Shown here: positions 8,765-17,130 of the stretch, piece by piece
How positions within the stretch are numbered: position 1 is the first letter of the stretch
Layout of the letters: the number at the start of each line of letters is the position of its first letter
The notes under the pieces: generated by a model
What the model saw: the letters and a program-made list of their open reading frames with translations, nothing else
What the model was told of the DNA's origin: nothing
Databases searched by the model: none
Made by a program: the position numbers and the translations under genes
Assembly (NCBI GenBank): GCA_902774925.1
Contig: CACYKE010000013.1
Span: forward strand, 1 to 49,969
From: an uncultured Prevotellaceae bacterium
GTDB taxonomy: Bacteria; Bacteroidota; Bacteroidia; Bacteroidales; Bacteroidaceae
Length of the DNA: 49,969 nt
Reading direction: 5' to 3'

Positions 8765-9823
8765 ATGATACTTGATAAGATTGACCAACTTCTGAAAGAA
8801 GTACAAACATTAAACGCGCAGAATGCTGAGGAAGTAGAACAGCTGCGCTTAAAATACCTGAGTAAGAAAGGCGAGATTACGCTCTTGATGAACGATTTCC
8901 GCGAAGTACCTGCTGACCAGAAAAAAGAGGTCGGCATGAAGATCAACGAGCTGAAGACGCTGGCCACGGAGCGCATCAACCAGTTGCGCGAAAATTGTGC
9001 CACTCAGGAAGGCGACAACGAAGGCATCGACCTGACACGTACGCCCTACCCCATTGGACTGGGTACACGTCATCCGCTGACCATCGTGACCAACGAGATT
9101 ATCGACATCTTCTCGCGAATGGGATTTGTCCTTGCAGACGGCCCTGAGGTGGAGGACGATTTGCATGTATTCACAAAGATGAACTTTGCCGCCGACCATC
9201 CGGCTCGCGACATGCAGGACACCTTCTTTGTCAGCCAGCATCCTAACGATGTCACCAAGAACATCCTGTTGCGCTCACATACATCAAGCGTACAGGCTCG
9301 TGTGATGGAGAATATGCACACGGAAGACGGCAAACTGACAGCACCTATCCGCGTCATCTGCCCAGGCCGTGTATATCGTAATGAGGCCATCACAGCCCGT
9401 GCACACTGTTTCTTCCATCAGGTGGAAGGACTGTATATCGACAAAAATGTTTCGTTCACCGACCTGAAGCAGGTGCTGCTGTCATTCGCTCGCGAGATGT
9501 TCGGACCTGACACACAGATTCGCCTGCGTCCTTCGTATTTCCCGTTCACGGAGCCCAGTGCTGAGATGGATATTTCATGCTTCATCTGTGGTGGCGAAGG
9601 TTGCGGATTCTGCAAGCACACAGGTTGGGTTGAGATTCTCGGATGTGGTATGGTTGATCCCAACGTGCTCGAGCAGTGTGGCATCGACTCCAAAGAGTAC
9701 AGCGGCTATGCTTTCGGCATGGGTGTTGAACGTATCACAAACTTGAAATATCGCGTCTCTGACCTCCGTATGTTCTCTGAAAACGACGTACGTTTTCTGA
9801 AGGAATTCGAATCAGCAAACTAA
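8765..9823 (+). CDS. pheS: phenylalanine-tRNA ligase alpha subunit
   Basis: A 352-residue class II aminoacyl-tRNA synthetase alpha chain, which charges tRNA-Phe together with PheT; no pheT is in the window. An N-terminal coiled-coil arm (about 1-80) is followed by the class II core with HPLTIVTNEIIDIF, the motif 2 region ICPGRVYRNEAITARAHCFFHQVEG and the motif 3 region YSGYAFGMGVERI near the C-terminus. Length is normal. A cysteine-rich stretch CFICGGEGCGFCKHTG sits before the last motif; similar inserts exist in some PheS. It starts a new unit with the ThiE-like gene, prs and the TlpA-like gene. Confidence 0.95.
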   Translation: MILDKIDQLLKEVQTLNAQNAEEVEQLRLKYLSKKGEITLLMNDFREVPADQKKEVGMKINELKTLATERINQLRENCATQEGDNEGIDLTRTPYPIGLGTRHPLTIVTNEIIDIFSRMGFVLADGPEVEDDLHVFTKMNFAADHPARDMQDTFFVSQHPNDVTKNILLRSHTSSVQARVMENMHTEDGKLTAPIRVICPGRVYRNEAITARAHCFFHQVEGLYIDKNVSFTDLKQVLLSFAREMFGPDTQIRLRPSYFPFTEPSAEMDISCFICGGEGCGFCKHTGWVEILGCGMVDPNVLEQCGIDSKEYSGYAFGMGVERITNLKYRVSDLRMFSENDVRFLKEFESAN

Positions 9824-9830
9824 ACAGGGC

Positions 9831-10439
9831 ATGAAACTCGTTCTCATGACACAACCCACGTTCTTCGTGGAGGAAGATAAAATCCTGACGTCACTCTTCG
9901 AGGAGGGACTCGACAACCTGCATCTTTATAAGCCAGGGTCCGAGCCCATCTATTCTGAACGACTGCTGACATTGCTGCCGGACGATTACTACAAGAAGAT
10001 TACCGTTCATGACAATTTCTACCTCAAGGAAGAATACAAGTTGCGTGGTATCCATATTGACGACGAGACCACTCCTGCACCAAAAGGCTATCGCGGAAAC
10101 ATCAGTCGTACATGTACGCATCTGGACCAATTGAAAACGGCCAAGAAGAATGCTGATTATGTGCTGCTGAAATACATCTTTGACAGTCAGACGGAACCAG
10201 ACCAGAAGGCGTCATTCACTGCCGAGGAACTGAAAGAGGCATCACGCCGTGGACTTATCGACCGCCACGTCTATGCGCTAGGAGGCATGAATCTCGACAC
10301 TATCAAGATGGCCAAGGACTTAGGCTTCGGAGGTATCGTCATCAGTGGCGACCTCTGGAATCGTTTCAACATCCAGCAGGAACTGGACTATCAGGCATTG
10401 ATTGATCATTTTGCAAAACTACGTAAAGCTATAGGATAA
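9831..10439 (+). CDS. divergent thiamine-phosphate-synthase-like barrel protein
   Basis: A 202-residue protein resembling the TMP synthase/TenI fold in length and layout: LHLYKPG near residue 32, LRGIHIDDE near 72, ISRTCTH near 92, DYVLLKYIF near 109, and ALGGMNLDTIKMAKDLGFGGIVISG near the C-terminus. The usual pyrophosphate and substrate motif (HLGQxD) is replaced by HIDDE, so true ThiE activity is uncertain. It lies 7 nt after pheS and 3 nt before prs, and no other thiamine gene is next to it. I take it as a Bacteroidetes paralogue of unknown reaction. Confidence 0.6.
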   Translation: MKLVLMTQPTFFVEEDKILTSLFEEGLDNLHLYKPGSEPIYSERLLTLLPDDYYKKITVHDNFYLKEEYKLRGIHIDDETTPAPKGYRGNISRTCTHLDQLKTAKKNADYVLLKYIFDSQTEPDQKASFTAEELKEASRRGLIDRHVYALGGMNLDTIKMAKDLGFGGIVISGDLWNRFNIQQELDYQALIDHFAKLRKAIG

Positions 10440-10442
10440 GCT

Positions 10443-11378
10443 ATGAACAATAAAAACTACATGGTATTTTCAGGTACGGCAACAAAGTACCTCGCGGAGA
10501 AAATCTGCCAAAGCCTGGGTTGTCCGTTAGGTGAACTTCTTATCACCAAGTTCTCCGACGGCGAGTTTGCTGTTTCATATGAGGAAAGCATCCGTGGACG
10601 CGACATCTTCCTCGTACAGAGCACGTTCCCAAACTCTGACAATCTGATGGAGTTGCTCTTGATGATTGATGCCGCTAAGCGTGCATCTGCCCGTACCATC
10701 AATGCTGTCATCCCCTACTTCGGATGGGCGCGTCAGGACAGAAAGGACAAGCCACGTGTCAGCATAGGCGCAAAATTGGTGGCTGACCTGCTGAGTGCCG
10801 CTGGTGTCAATCGCGTGATTACGATGGACCTCCATGCAGACCAGATTCAGGGTTTTTTCGATGTTCCTGTTGACCATCTCTATGCGTCGAACGTTATCCT
10901 TCCCTATCTGCAGAGTCTGAAACTTGAGGATATGGTGATTGCCTCGCCTGACGTAGGTGGTTCCAAGCGTGCTAATACCTATGCCAAGTATCTGGGCTGT
11001 CCGCTGGTACTGTGTAATAAGACCCGTGCCCGTGCCAATGTCGTAGCCTCGATGCAGATTATCGGTGACGTGGAAGGTAAGAATGTGGTGATTATTGACG
11101 ATATGGTGGATACTGCAGGTACCATTACCAAAGCTGCAGATATCATGAAGGAAGCTGGTGCCAAGACTGTTCGCGCTTGTGCCTCACATTGTGTGATGAG
11201 TGGTCCTGCCAGCGAACGCGTTCAGAATTCCGCTCTCGAGGAAATCGTGTTCACTGATTCTATTCCCTACTCTCAGCGTTGCGCAAAAGTGAAACAGCTG
11301 AGTGTAGCCGACCTATTTGCAGAAACAATCCGTAGAGTCATCAACAATGAAAGCATCTCTAGCCAGTATATTATTTAG
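10443..11378 (+). CDS. prs: ribose-phosphate pyrophosphokinase
   Basis: A 311-residue class I PRPP synthetase, making PRPP from ribose 5-phosphate and ATP for nucleotide, His and Trp synthesis. Seen are the ATP-loop stretch RQDRKDKPRVSIGAKLVADLL, the DLHADQIQGFFDVPVDHLYA segment and the PRPP-binding loop VVIIDDMVDTAGT at about residues 214-227. Length is normal. It follows the ThiE-like gene by 3 nt, and its last 32 nt overlap the start of the TlpA-like gene. Confidence 0.95.
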   Translation: MNNKNYMVFSGTATKYLAEKICQSLGCPLGELLITKFSDGEFAVSYEESIRGRDIFLVQSTFPNSDNLMELLLMIDAAKRASARTINAVIPYFGWARQDRKDKPRVSIGAKLVADLLSAAGVNRVITMDLHADQIQGFFDVPVDHLYASNVILPYLQSLKLEDMVIASPDVGGSKRANTYAKYLGCPLVLCNKTRARANVVASMQIIGDVEGKNVVIIDDMVDTAGTITKAADIMKEAGAKTVRACASHCVMSGPASERVQNSALEEIVFTDSIPYSQRCAKVKQLSVADLFAETIRRVINNESISSQYII

Positions 11379-12450
11379 TGTTGCCCTGCTGACATCCTGT
11401 CAGTCAAACAGTTACAAGATTAGCGGTTCGGTTAGCTCTTCTGAAGGGCTGGCTGACGGTGACACGCTTTTTGTCACCAAGGACCTGCAGACAGGTATTC
11501 CTAGCGATACGCTCATCATTCAGGACGGCAAATTCAAACTGAGCGGTGAGACGGATTCCACAGCATTGTGCATGATATATAGTGCCAAACGCAATGAAAT
11601 CAATGCGGCATTCTTTATGGAGCCTGGCACCATTGACATACAGTTGACAGACCAACCTGGCGCTTCGCGTGTGGGAGGAACAACCTGCAATAAGCAATGG
11701 CAGACACTGAACGACAGTGTGATGTCCATCGGTAAGGAAATCAATCGTATTGCAGAACATATCTATGGCAACAACCTTTCGCAGGAAGAGCAGCAGAAAG
11801 GTATGGAGCAGATTGACAAACTGAACAAGCGGTTTGCAGAACTGGTGGTTAAAACTGCAGAGAAGAATATCGACAACGAGTTTGGATACTTCCTGCTGAC
11901 GTACTATCCTGAGGAACTCATTGACAACAATACTCGTGCAAAACTGATTAAGGATTTGCCTGCAGAGATGCGCCAGCGAACAGCTATCAAGCAGTTGGAA
12001 CAGACCATTAATGCTGCAGCAAAGACTGCTGAGGGTGCCACCATCAAAGACTTCACGCAGAAAGCTCCAGACGAAACGGAAATCAGTCTGATGGATGAAG
12101 TCAAGAAACACAAAGTCACCGTCATCGACTTCTGGGCCTCATGGTGTGGGCCATGCCGTCAGGAAATGCCATTCATGATGCAGATGTACGACAAACTCCA
12201 GTCGAAAGGACTCGGCATCATTGGTATATCGCTCGACAACGACAAGGATGCATGGGTAAAAGGCACGGAGGCACTGGGATTCACATGGCCTCAGATGAGC
12301 GACCTGAAGGGTTGGGATAATGAAATCGCCCAGCATTTCCAGGTGACAAGTATCCCCCACACTATCGTCGTCGACCAAAAGGGTACTATCCTGCGTCGTG
12401 GACTTCGCGGTGAGGAACTGGAGGCTTTCGTCGCTGAACAACTGAAATAG
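11347..12450 (+). CDS. TlpA-like thiol-disulfide lipoprotein
   Basis: A 367-residue lipoprotein with lipobox LLTS-Cys18, so it is anchored to a membrane in the envelope. A DUF4369-type N-terminal beta domain (about 22-130) and a helical middle precede an AhpC/TlpA thioredoxin domain from about residue 245, with the redox motif WCGPC at about 266-270 in DFWASWCGPCRQEMPF. Such proteins reduce or shuffle disulfides in the periplasm. The start at 11347 gives the signal peptide; an upstream in-frame ATG at 11317 lies inside prs and would spoil it. The 32-nt overlap with prs suggests coupling. A two-way terminator follows. Confidence 0.88.
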   Translation: MKASLASILFSVALLTSCQSNSYKISGSVSSSEGLADGDTLFVTKDLQTGIPSDTLIIQDGKFKLSGETDSTALCMIYSAKRNEINAAFFMEPGTIDIQLTDQPGASRVGGTTCNKQWQTLNDSVMSIGKEINRIAEHIYGNNLSQEEQQKGMEQIDKLNKRFAELVVKTAEKNIDNEFGYFLLTYYPEELIDNNTRAKLIKDLPAEMRQRTAIKQLEQTINAAAKTAEGATIKDFTQKAPDETEISLMDEVKKHKVTVIDFWASWCGPCRQEMPFMMQMYDKLQSKGLGIIGISLDNDKDAWVKGTEALGFTWPQMSDLKGWDNEIAQHFQVTSIPHTIVVDQKGTILRRGLRGEELEAFVAEQLK

Positions 12451-12490
12451 TCAATATCGTCTGTTCGCTTTATCAAAGCAAAACAAAATA

Positions 12491-12528
12491 AAGCCCAAGA
12501 CTTGAGCATCAACTCTTGCCTTGGGCTT
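12491..12528. terminator. bidirectional terminator hairpin
   Basis: AAGCCCAAG at 12491-12499 is perfectly inverted at 12520-12528 (CTTGGGCTT), with a 20-nt loop that can pair partly (GAG with CTC). On the plus strand it is followed by ATTCTTTG; read from the minus strand it is followed by TTATTTTGTTTTG. It sits between two convergent genes and can serve both. Confidence 0.8.
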
Positions 12529-12550
12529 ATTCTTTGTGTAACCGATTTCC

Positions 12551-12967
12551 TTAGAAGGGCAGATCGTCAGCCGAACCTTCACCAGCGGGTTCCTGGGCAG
12601 GAGGGAATGGTGAAGTACTGTCGTTAGGAGCTGCTGCCTGCTGGGGAGGGAACGGAGTTGCGCCAGCAACAGGAGCGGCACCAGCAACGGGAGCCACACC
12701 ACGAGTCACATTATAAGCACGAATATCGTTATACCAACGTCCATTGAATTCACGAGCATCAATGTCAAACGATACGGTTACATCTTCACCCATCTGAATA
12801 TTGAATTGCTTGATGCGGTCCTCTCCAAAAATATTAAATACCATATGACGAGGATACTGACCGGGTATTTCCATTACATACTCCTGAGTCATCCATGTGT
12901 TCCCAGTGCGAGCAGATACACCGCTTCTGGGTTGCAATACTGCAATAATTCTACCTGTTAAATCCAT
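12551..12967 (-). CDS. DUF3127 OB-fold-like protein
   Basis: A 138-residue protein of the Bacteroidetes DUF3127 family. The N-terminal 80 residues (MDLTGRIIAVL, then TWMTQEYVMEIPGQYPRHM and VSFDIDAREFNGRWYNDIRAY) resemble a short SSB-like OB fold. The tail from about residue 88 is Ala/Pro-rich and ends SADDLPF, an acidic-hydrophobic tip like that of SSB proteins (DDxxPF). I infer nucleic-acid binding and a protein-docking tip. I chose the start at 12967 because the frame's upstream extension to 13042 covers the promoter region. It lies alone, divergent from dnaN. Confidence 0.82.
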   Translation of the reverse strand: MDLTGRIIAVLQPRSGVSARTGNTWMTQEYVMEIPGQYPRHMVFNIFGEDRIKQFNIQMGEDVTVSFDIDAREFNGRWYNDIRAYNVTRGVAPVAGAAPVAGATPFPPQQAAAPNDSTSPFPPAQEPAGEGSADDLPF

Positions 12968-13057
12968 AATAAATATTACTTTTTTCTTGTTATTACGTGT
13001 TTCAGATTGCGAAATTACATAAAAAAATTCGAATTTGTGCATTTTTTACGAAATATT

Positions 13058-13089
13058 TTTGCAATTGAGCCAGACTTTTTGTATTTTTG
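13058..13089 (+). promoter_or_regulatory. dnaN promoter
   Basis: TTTG at 13058-13061, a 20-bp spacer, then TATTTTTG at 13082-13089. dnaN starts 42 bp downstream. The region between the DUF3127 gene and dnaN is very AT-rich. Confidence 0.7.
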
Positions 13090-13131
13090 TACTCAATTTG
13101 AATAGAAAAGAAACTAAAAACAGATATACAT

Positions 13132-14256
13132 ATGAGATTTACCGTATCAAGTACTGCACTTAGCAGCAAGCTCAATGCTCTTTCGAGAGTTATCAACAGT
13201 AAGAATTCTCTGCCCATTTTGGCAGACTTTGTTTTCGACATTCAGGACAATGTGCTCCACCTGACAGCCTCGGACAGCGAGAATGTCATGAAGACACAGG
13301 TTGAACTGATTGAAAGCGACGGCAACGGTCGTTTTGCAGTAGGCAACCACGACCTGCTGGAGGCCGTTAAGGGTTTCTCCGAGCAACCTATCACTTTCGA
13401 TGTAGACCAGCAGGCCAACATCGCAAAGATCAGTTATCAGAATGGTATGTTCTCACTGCCTGTCGAGAGTGCCGATGAATATCCTGTCACCCAGACTGTC
13501 AGCGACAGTGCAACGGAGATTGTCATTGAAAGTGCCGTGCTGGCCGAGAACATCAACCGTTCGCTCTTCGCCACAGCGCAAGACGAATTGCGCCCCGTCA
13601 TGAATGGTATCTATTTCGACCTCACTCCAGAATGCCTGTCTATCGTGGCTTCTGACGGTCATAAGTTGGTTCGCAACAAGATTCTGAACATTCATAGCGA
13701 TCAGCCCGCATCGTTCATCCTGCCCAAGAAGCCAGCTTCTCTGCTGAAGACGCTGCTGAGCAAGGACGGTGAGGATGTCATCATCCGCTTTGACGAGCGC
13801 AACGCACTTATCGACTATGCCGATGGTGAAATCACCTGTCGACTCATCGAGGGCCGCTATCCCAACTACAACTCTGTCATTCCGCAGAGCAACCCCAATC
13901 AACTCACCGTCGATCGTCAGGGTTTGTTGGCAGCATTGCGTCGTGTTCAGCCCTTCTCCAGCGACTCCAGCAACCTCATCCGTTTCCACGTTGAGGGTGG
14001 TACGCTGCAGCTCGATGCTGAGGACTACGACTTCTCGAAGACAGCTACCGAGCGCATGTCGTGCCAATATGAAGGCCAGCCCATGAGCATCGGTTTCAAG
14101 GGTTCTTCATTCATTGAGATACTTGGCAACTTCGATTGCTCTGAGGTACTCATCCAGTTGGCAGATCCCAGCCGTGCAGGTTTGGTTCTTCCTACAGAAC
14201 AGCCTGAGAATCAAGATGTTCTGATGTTGATGATGCCCATGTTGATTAATGATTAA
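13132..14256 (+). CDS. dnaN: DNA polymerase III beta sliding clamp
   Basis: A 374-residue beta clamp, the ring that tethers polymerase III to DNA. It shows the three-domain pattern and typical segments: MRFTVSSTALSSKLNALSRVINSKNSLPIL at the N-terminus (shortened here: TALSSKL then KNSLPIL), DELRPVMNGIYFDL at the start of domain 2, SDGHKLVR, and a C-terminus ending LMMPMLIND like the MPMR tail of other clamps. Length is normal. It has its own promoter and is not next to dnaA in this window. A DnaQ-type exonuclease follows after 8 nt, then coaBC. Confidence 0.96.
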   Translation: MRFTVSSTALSSKLNALSRVINSKNSLPILADFVFDIQDNVLHLTASDSENVMKTQVELIESDGNGRFAVGNHDLLEAVKGFSEQPITFDVDQQANIAKISYQNGMFSLPVESADEYPVTQTVSDSATEIVIESAVLAENINRSLFATAQDELRPVMNGIYFDLTPECLSIVASDGHKLVRNKILNIHSDQPASFILPKKPASLLKTLLSKDGEDVIIRFDERNALIDYADGEITCRLIEGRYPNYNSVIPQSNPNQLTVDRQGLLAALRRVQPFSSDSSNLIRFHVEGGTLQLDAEDYDFSKTATERMSCQYEGQPMSIGFKGSSFIEILGNFDCSEVLIQLADPSRAGLVLPTEQPENQDVLMLMMPMLIND

Positions 14257-14264
14257 AAGCTAGT

Positions 14265-15077
14265 ATGAAACTGAACTTAACAAAACCACTTGTTATATTC
14301 GACTTGGAGACTACGGGACTTGACATGGTCAAGGACCGTGTCATCCAGTTGTCATATATTAAGGTTTACCCTGACGGACGCGAGGAAAGAGGTAACGAAC
14401 TTATTAACCCTGAGAAACATATCGACGATATCATCACCCAACTGACTGGTATCACCAACGAGGACGTAAAGGACAAACCAACCTTCAAGCAGATTGCGAA
14501 GAAAATGGAGGATGTTTTCTCAGGTTCTGACATTGCAGGATTCAATTCCAATTTCTTCGATGTTCCCCTGCTCGCTGAGGAATTCCTGCGTGCTGGCATC
14601 GACTTTGATTTCTCTAAGTGTCGTCTTATTGACGCTTGCACCATCTTCAAAAAGATGGAACGTCGTAACCTGGCATCGGCCTATAGGTTCTACTGCGGAC
14701 GTAAAATGGAGGAAGACTTCGAGGCGCACCGTGCCGATCAGGATACCGAAGCAACTTATCGCGTACTGATGGGTGAATTGGACAAATATGCCCCTGGTGT
14801 CAACGAAGATCCTGAGAAAGTGCTTGAGAACGATATGCAGGCTTTGGCTGATTTCTCAAAACAGAACGATAACGTCGACTTTGCTGGACGCATCGTCTGG
14901 GCTGACGTCAACGGCAAGCGCACGGAGGTTTTCAACTTTGGCAAACACAAAGGCCTGCCAGTGGCTGACGTTCTCCGCATGGATCCTGGATACTATAGCT
15001 GGATATTGGCTGGCGACTTCACGTATAACACGAAACAGGTGCTCACACGCATCCGTCTGCGCGAAGCAACAAAGTAA
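14265..15077 (+). CDS. DnaQ/ExoX-type 3'-5' exonuclease
   Basis: A 270-residue DEDDh exonuclease. Asp13 and Glu15 are in FDLETTGLD, and the HxAxxD motif gives His155 and Asp160 in AHRADQDTEAT. The C-terminal 60 residues (FNFGKHKGLPVADVL then DPGYYSWIL) are the ExoX-like C-terminal domain. It may be the polymerase III proofreading subunit or a repair exonuclease. The position 8 nt after dnaN favours a replication role, and the ExoX tail favours repair. coaBC follows 8 nt downstream. Confidence 0.88.
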   Translation: MKLNLTKPLVIFDLETTGLDMVKDRVIQLSYIKVYPDGREERGNELINPEKHIDDIITQLTGITNEDVKDKPTFKQIAKKMEDVFSGSDIAGFNSNFFDVPLLAEEFLRAGIDFDFSKCRLIDACTIFKKMERRNLASAYRFYCGRKMEEDFEAHRADQDTEATYRVLMGELDKYAPGVNEDPEKVLENDMQALADFSKQNDNVDFAGRIVWADVNGKRTEVFNFGKHKGLPVADVLRMDPGYYSWILAGDFTYNTKQVLTRIRLREATK

Positions 15078-15085
15078 GTAGCAAG

Positions 15086-16285
15086 ATGTTGAAAGGCAAG
15101 AAAATCGTATTAGGCATTACGGGTTCCATAGCGGCCTACAAGGCCTGCATGATTATCCGTGGACTTGTCAAGGCTGGTGCCGAAGTGCAGGTTGTCATTA
15201 CCCCTGCTGGTAAGGAATTCATCACCCCTATCACACTTTCCGCACTGACACAGGAACCCGTCATCAGCGATTTCTTCTCCCAACGTGACGGCACGTGGCA
15301 TTCCCATGTGGCATTAGGTCTTTGGGCTGATGCCATGCTCGTAGCTCCCTGCACAGCTTCAACACTGGGAAAGATGGCAAACGGTATTGCCGACAACATG
15401 TTGATTACGACCTACCTATCCATGAAGGCTCCTGTATTCATTGCCCCTGCGATGGATCTTGACATGTACCAACATCCGACTACCCAACAGAACATGGAAC
15501 GCCTGCGTTCATTCGGCAACCACATCATAGAACCTCAAAGTGGATTCCTGGCTTCAGGATTGGAAGGCAAGGGACGCATGGAGGAACCAGAACGCATAGT
15601 CGAAGCGCTGGACTACTTCTTCGAAACGAAGGATTTGGCAGGCAAGCACATCATGATTACGGCTGGTCCTACTCATGAGAAGATTGACCCCGTCCGCTTC
15701 ATTGGCAATTACTCCAGTGGTAAAATGGGATTCGCCCTTGCTGAGGAATGTGTACGACGTGGTGCTGATGTAACGCTGATTTGCGGACCCGTTTCTACAC
15801 AATTGTCACCGATGGCTGCGCAACTTATCAAGCGCATCAACGTGGAGAGTTGTCAGGAGATGTTCGACGCCGCTACCACTGCATTCCCCCATTGCAATGC
15901 AGCTATCCTTTGTGCTGCTGTGGCCGACTTCCGTCCTGACCATCAGGCAGACCAGAAAATCAAGCGCGAAGGCGACGACCTGCAACTCCGTTTGCTACCC
16001 AATCCCGATATCGCTGCAGAACTGGGACGCATGAAGCAATCAGGACAACGCCTTGTCGGTTTTGCCCTCGAAACCAACGACGAACAGGCCAACGCCCAAA
16101 AGAAACTACAGAAGAAGAACCTCGACTTCATCGTGCTGAACTCACTCCGCAATGAAGGGACGTGTTTCCAGTCGGACGAAAACCAAATCAGCATCATCAA
16201 CGCTGACGGACAGCGCGACTACGAACGCAAGTCCAAGAGCGCCGTTGCCAAAGATATTATTGACCAGTTGGCAATGCTGCTGTAG
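15086..16285 (+). CDS. coaBC: bifunctional CoaBC (4'-phosphopantetheine synthesis)
   Basis: A 399-residue fusion of phosphopantothenoylcysteine decarboxylase and phosphopantothenate-cysteine ligase, two steps of coenzyme A synthesis. The CoaC flavoprotein half (1-185) begins KIVLGITGSIAAYKAC and has the active-site region HSHVALGLWADAMLVAP. The PxMN-like motif reads APAMDLDMY, with Asp where Asn is usual. The CoaB half starts at about residue 190 with ITAGPTHEKIDPVRFIGNYS and SSGKMGFALAEE. Length is normal. It is in the dnaN unit. Confidence 0.94.
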   Translation: MLKGKKIVLGITGSIAAYKACMIIRGLVKAGAEVQVVITPAGKEFITPITLSALTQEPVISDFFSQRDGTWHSHVALGLWADAMLVAPCTASTLGKMANGIADNMLITTYLSMKAPVFIAPAMDLDMYQHPTTQQNMERLRSFGNHIIEPQSGFLASGLEGKGRMEEPERIVEALDYFFETKDLAGKHIMITAGPTHEKIDPVRFIGNYSSGKMGFALAEECVRRGADVTLICGPVSTQLSPMAAQLIKRINVESCQEMFDAATTAFPHCNAAILCAAVADFRPDHQADQKIKREGDDLQLRLLPNPDIAAELGRMKQSGQRLVGFALETNDEQANAQKKLQKKNLDFIVLNSLRNEGTCFQSDENQISIINADGQRDYERKSKSAVAKDIIDQLAMLL

Positions 16286-16302
16286 CATAAAAGCACATTT
16301 AC

Positions 16303-17130
16303 ATGATAGAAATCACTACGCTCGACGACCCTCGCGTAAGTCCATATAGCAGGCTTACGGAAGGACAGTTGCGTATGGCACTGGAACCAGAAAAGGGATT
16401 GTTCATTTGCGAAAGTCCGAAAGTTATCCGTGTAGCATTGGATGCTGGTTGGGAACCCGTGTCGCTATTGTGTGAACGAAAGCACATCGAGGGTGACGCC
16501 AAGGACATCGTCGACCGTATCGCCTCGCGCGTACCTATTTATACTGGTAGTCGTGAACTGCTTGCACAGCTCACAGGCTACACCTTGACACGCGGTGTGT
16601 TATGTGCCATGAGACGTAGAAAATCTCCAACACTGGATGAATTGCTGCACGATGCTAAACGTGTGGTAATCATCGACGCCGTGACGGACACAACAAACAT
16701 CGGAGCCATCTTTCGTTCAGCAGCAGCACTGGGCATCGACGCCGTCCTACTGACTCGCGACACCTGCGACCCACTGAATCGCCGTGCCGTACGTGTGTCC
16801 ATGGGTAGCGTGTTCCTCGTGCCATGGACGTGGCTCGACGGGCCAATTACAGCGACACTTCACAACTACGGATTCCGCACGGCAGCAATGGCATTGACGG
16901 ATAAGAGCATCGCGCTGGATGACACACGGCTGAAGGCTGAACAACGCCTGGCGCTAATCATGGGGACAGAAGGTGACGGACTGCCACAACAAGTTATCGA
17001 CGAGGCAGACTATACAGTGCGAATACCGATGGCACATGGCGTTGATTCACTGAACGTTGCCGCAGCTGCTGCAGTAGCGTTCTGGGAGTTGAGGTGTGTT
17101 GCTATGCATAGCAACAAACACAACGATTAA
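16303..17130 (+). CDS. TrmH-family RNA 2'-O-methyltransferase
   Basis: A 275-residue SpoU/TrmH-type SPOUT methyltransferase acting on rRNA or tRNA. The three motifs are NIGAIFRSAAALGIDAVLL (motif 1), IMGTEGDGLP (motif 2) and IPMAHGVDSLNVAAAAAVAFWE (motif 3, shortened here to its core IPM then SLNVAAAAAV). An N-terminal substrate-binding region precedes the SPOUT fold. The target nucleotide cannot be told from sequence. Its stop codon overlaps that of nspC on the other strand (17127-17130), so the two genes converge with no spacer. Confidence 0.9.
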   Translation: MIEITTLDDPRVSPYSRLTEGQLRMALEPEKGLFICESPKVIRVALDAGWEPVSLLCERKHIEGDAKDIVDRIASRVPIYTGSRELLAQLTGYTLTRGVLCAMRRRKSPTLDELLHDAKRVVIIDAVTDTTNIGAIFRSAAALGIDAVLLTRDTCDPLNRRAVRVSMGSVFLVPWTWLDGPITATLHNYGFRTAAMALTDKSIALDDTRLKAEQRLALIMGTEGDGLPQQVIDEADYTVRIPMAHGVDSLNVAAAAAVAFWELRCVAMHSNKHND

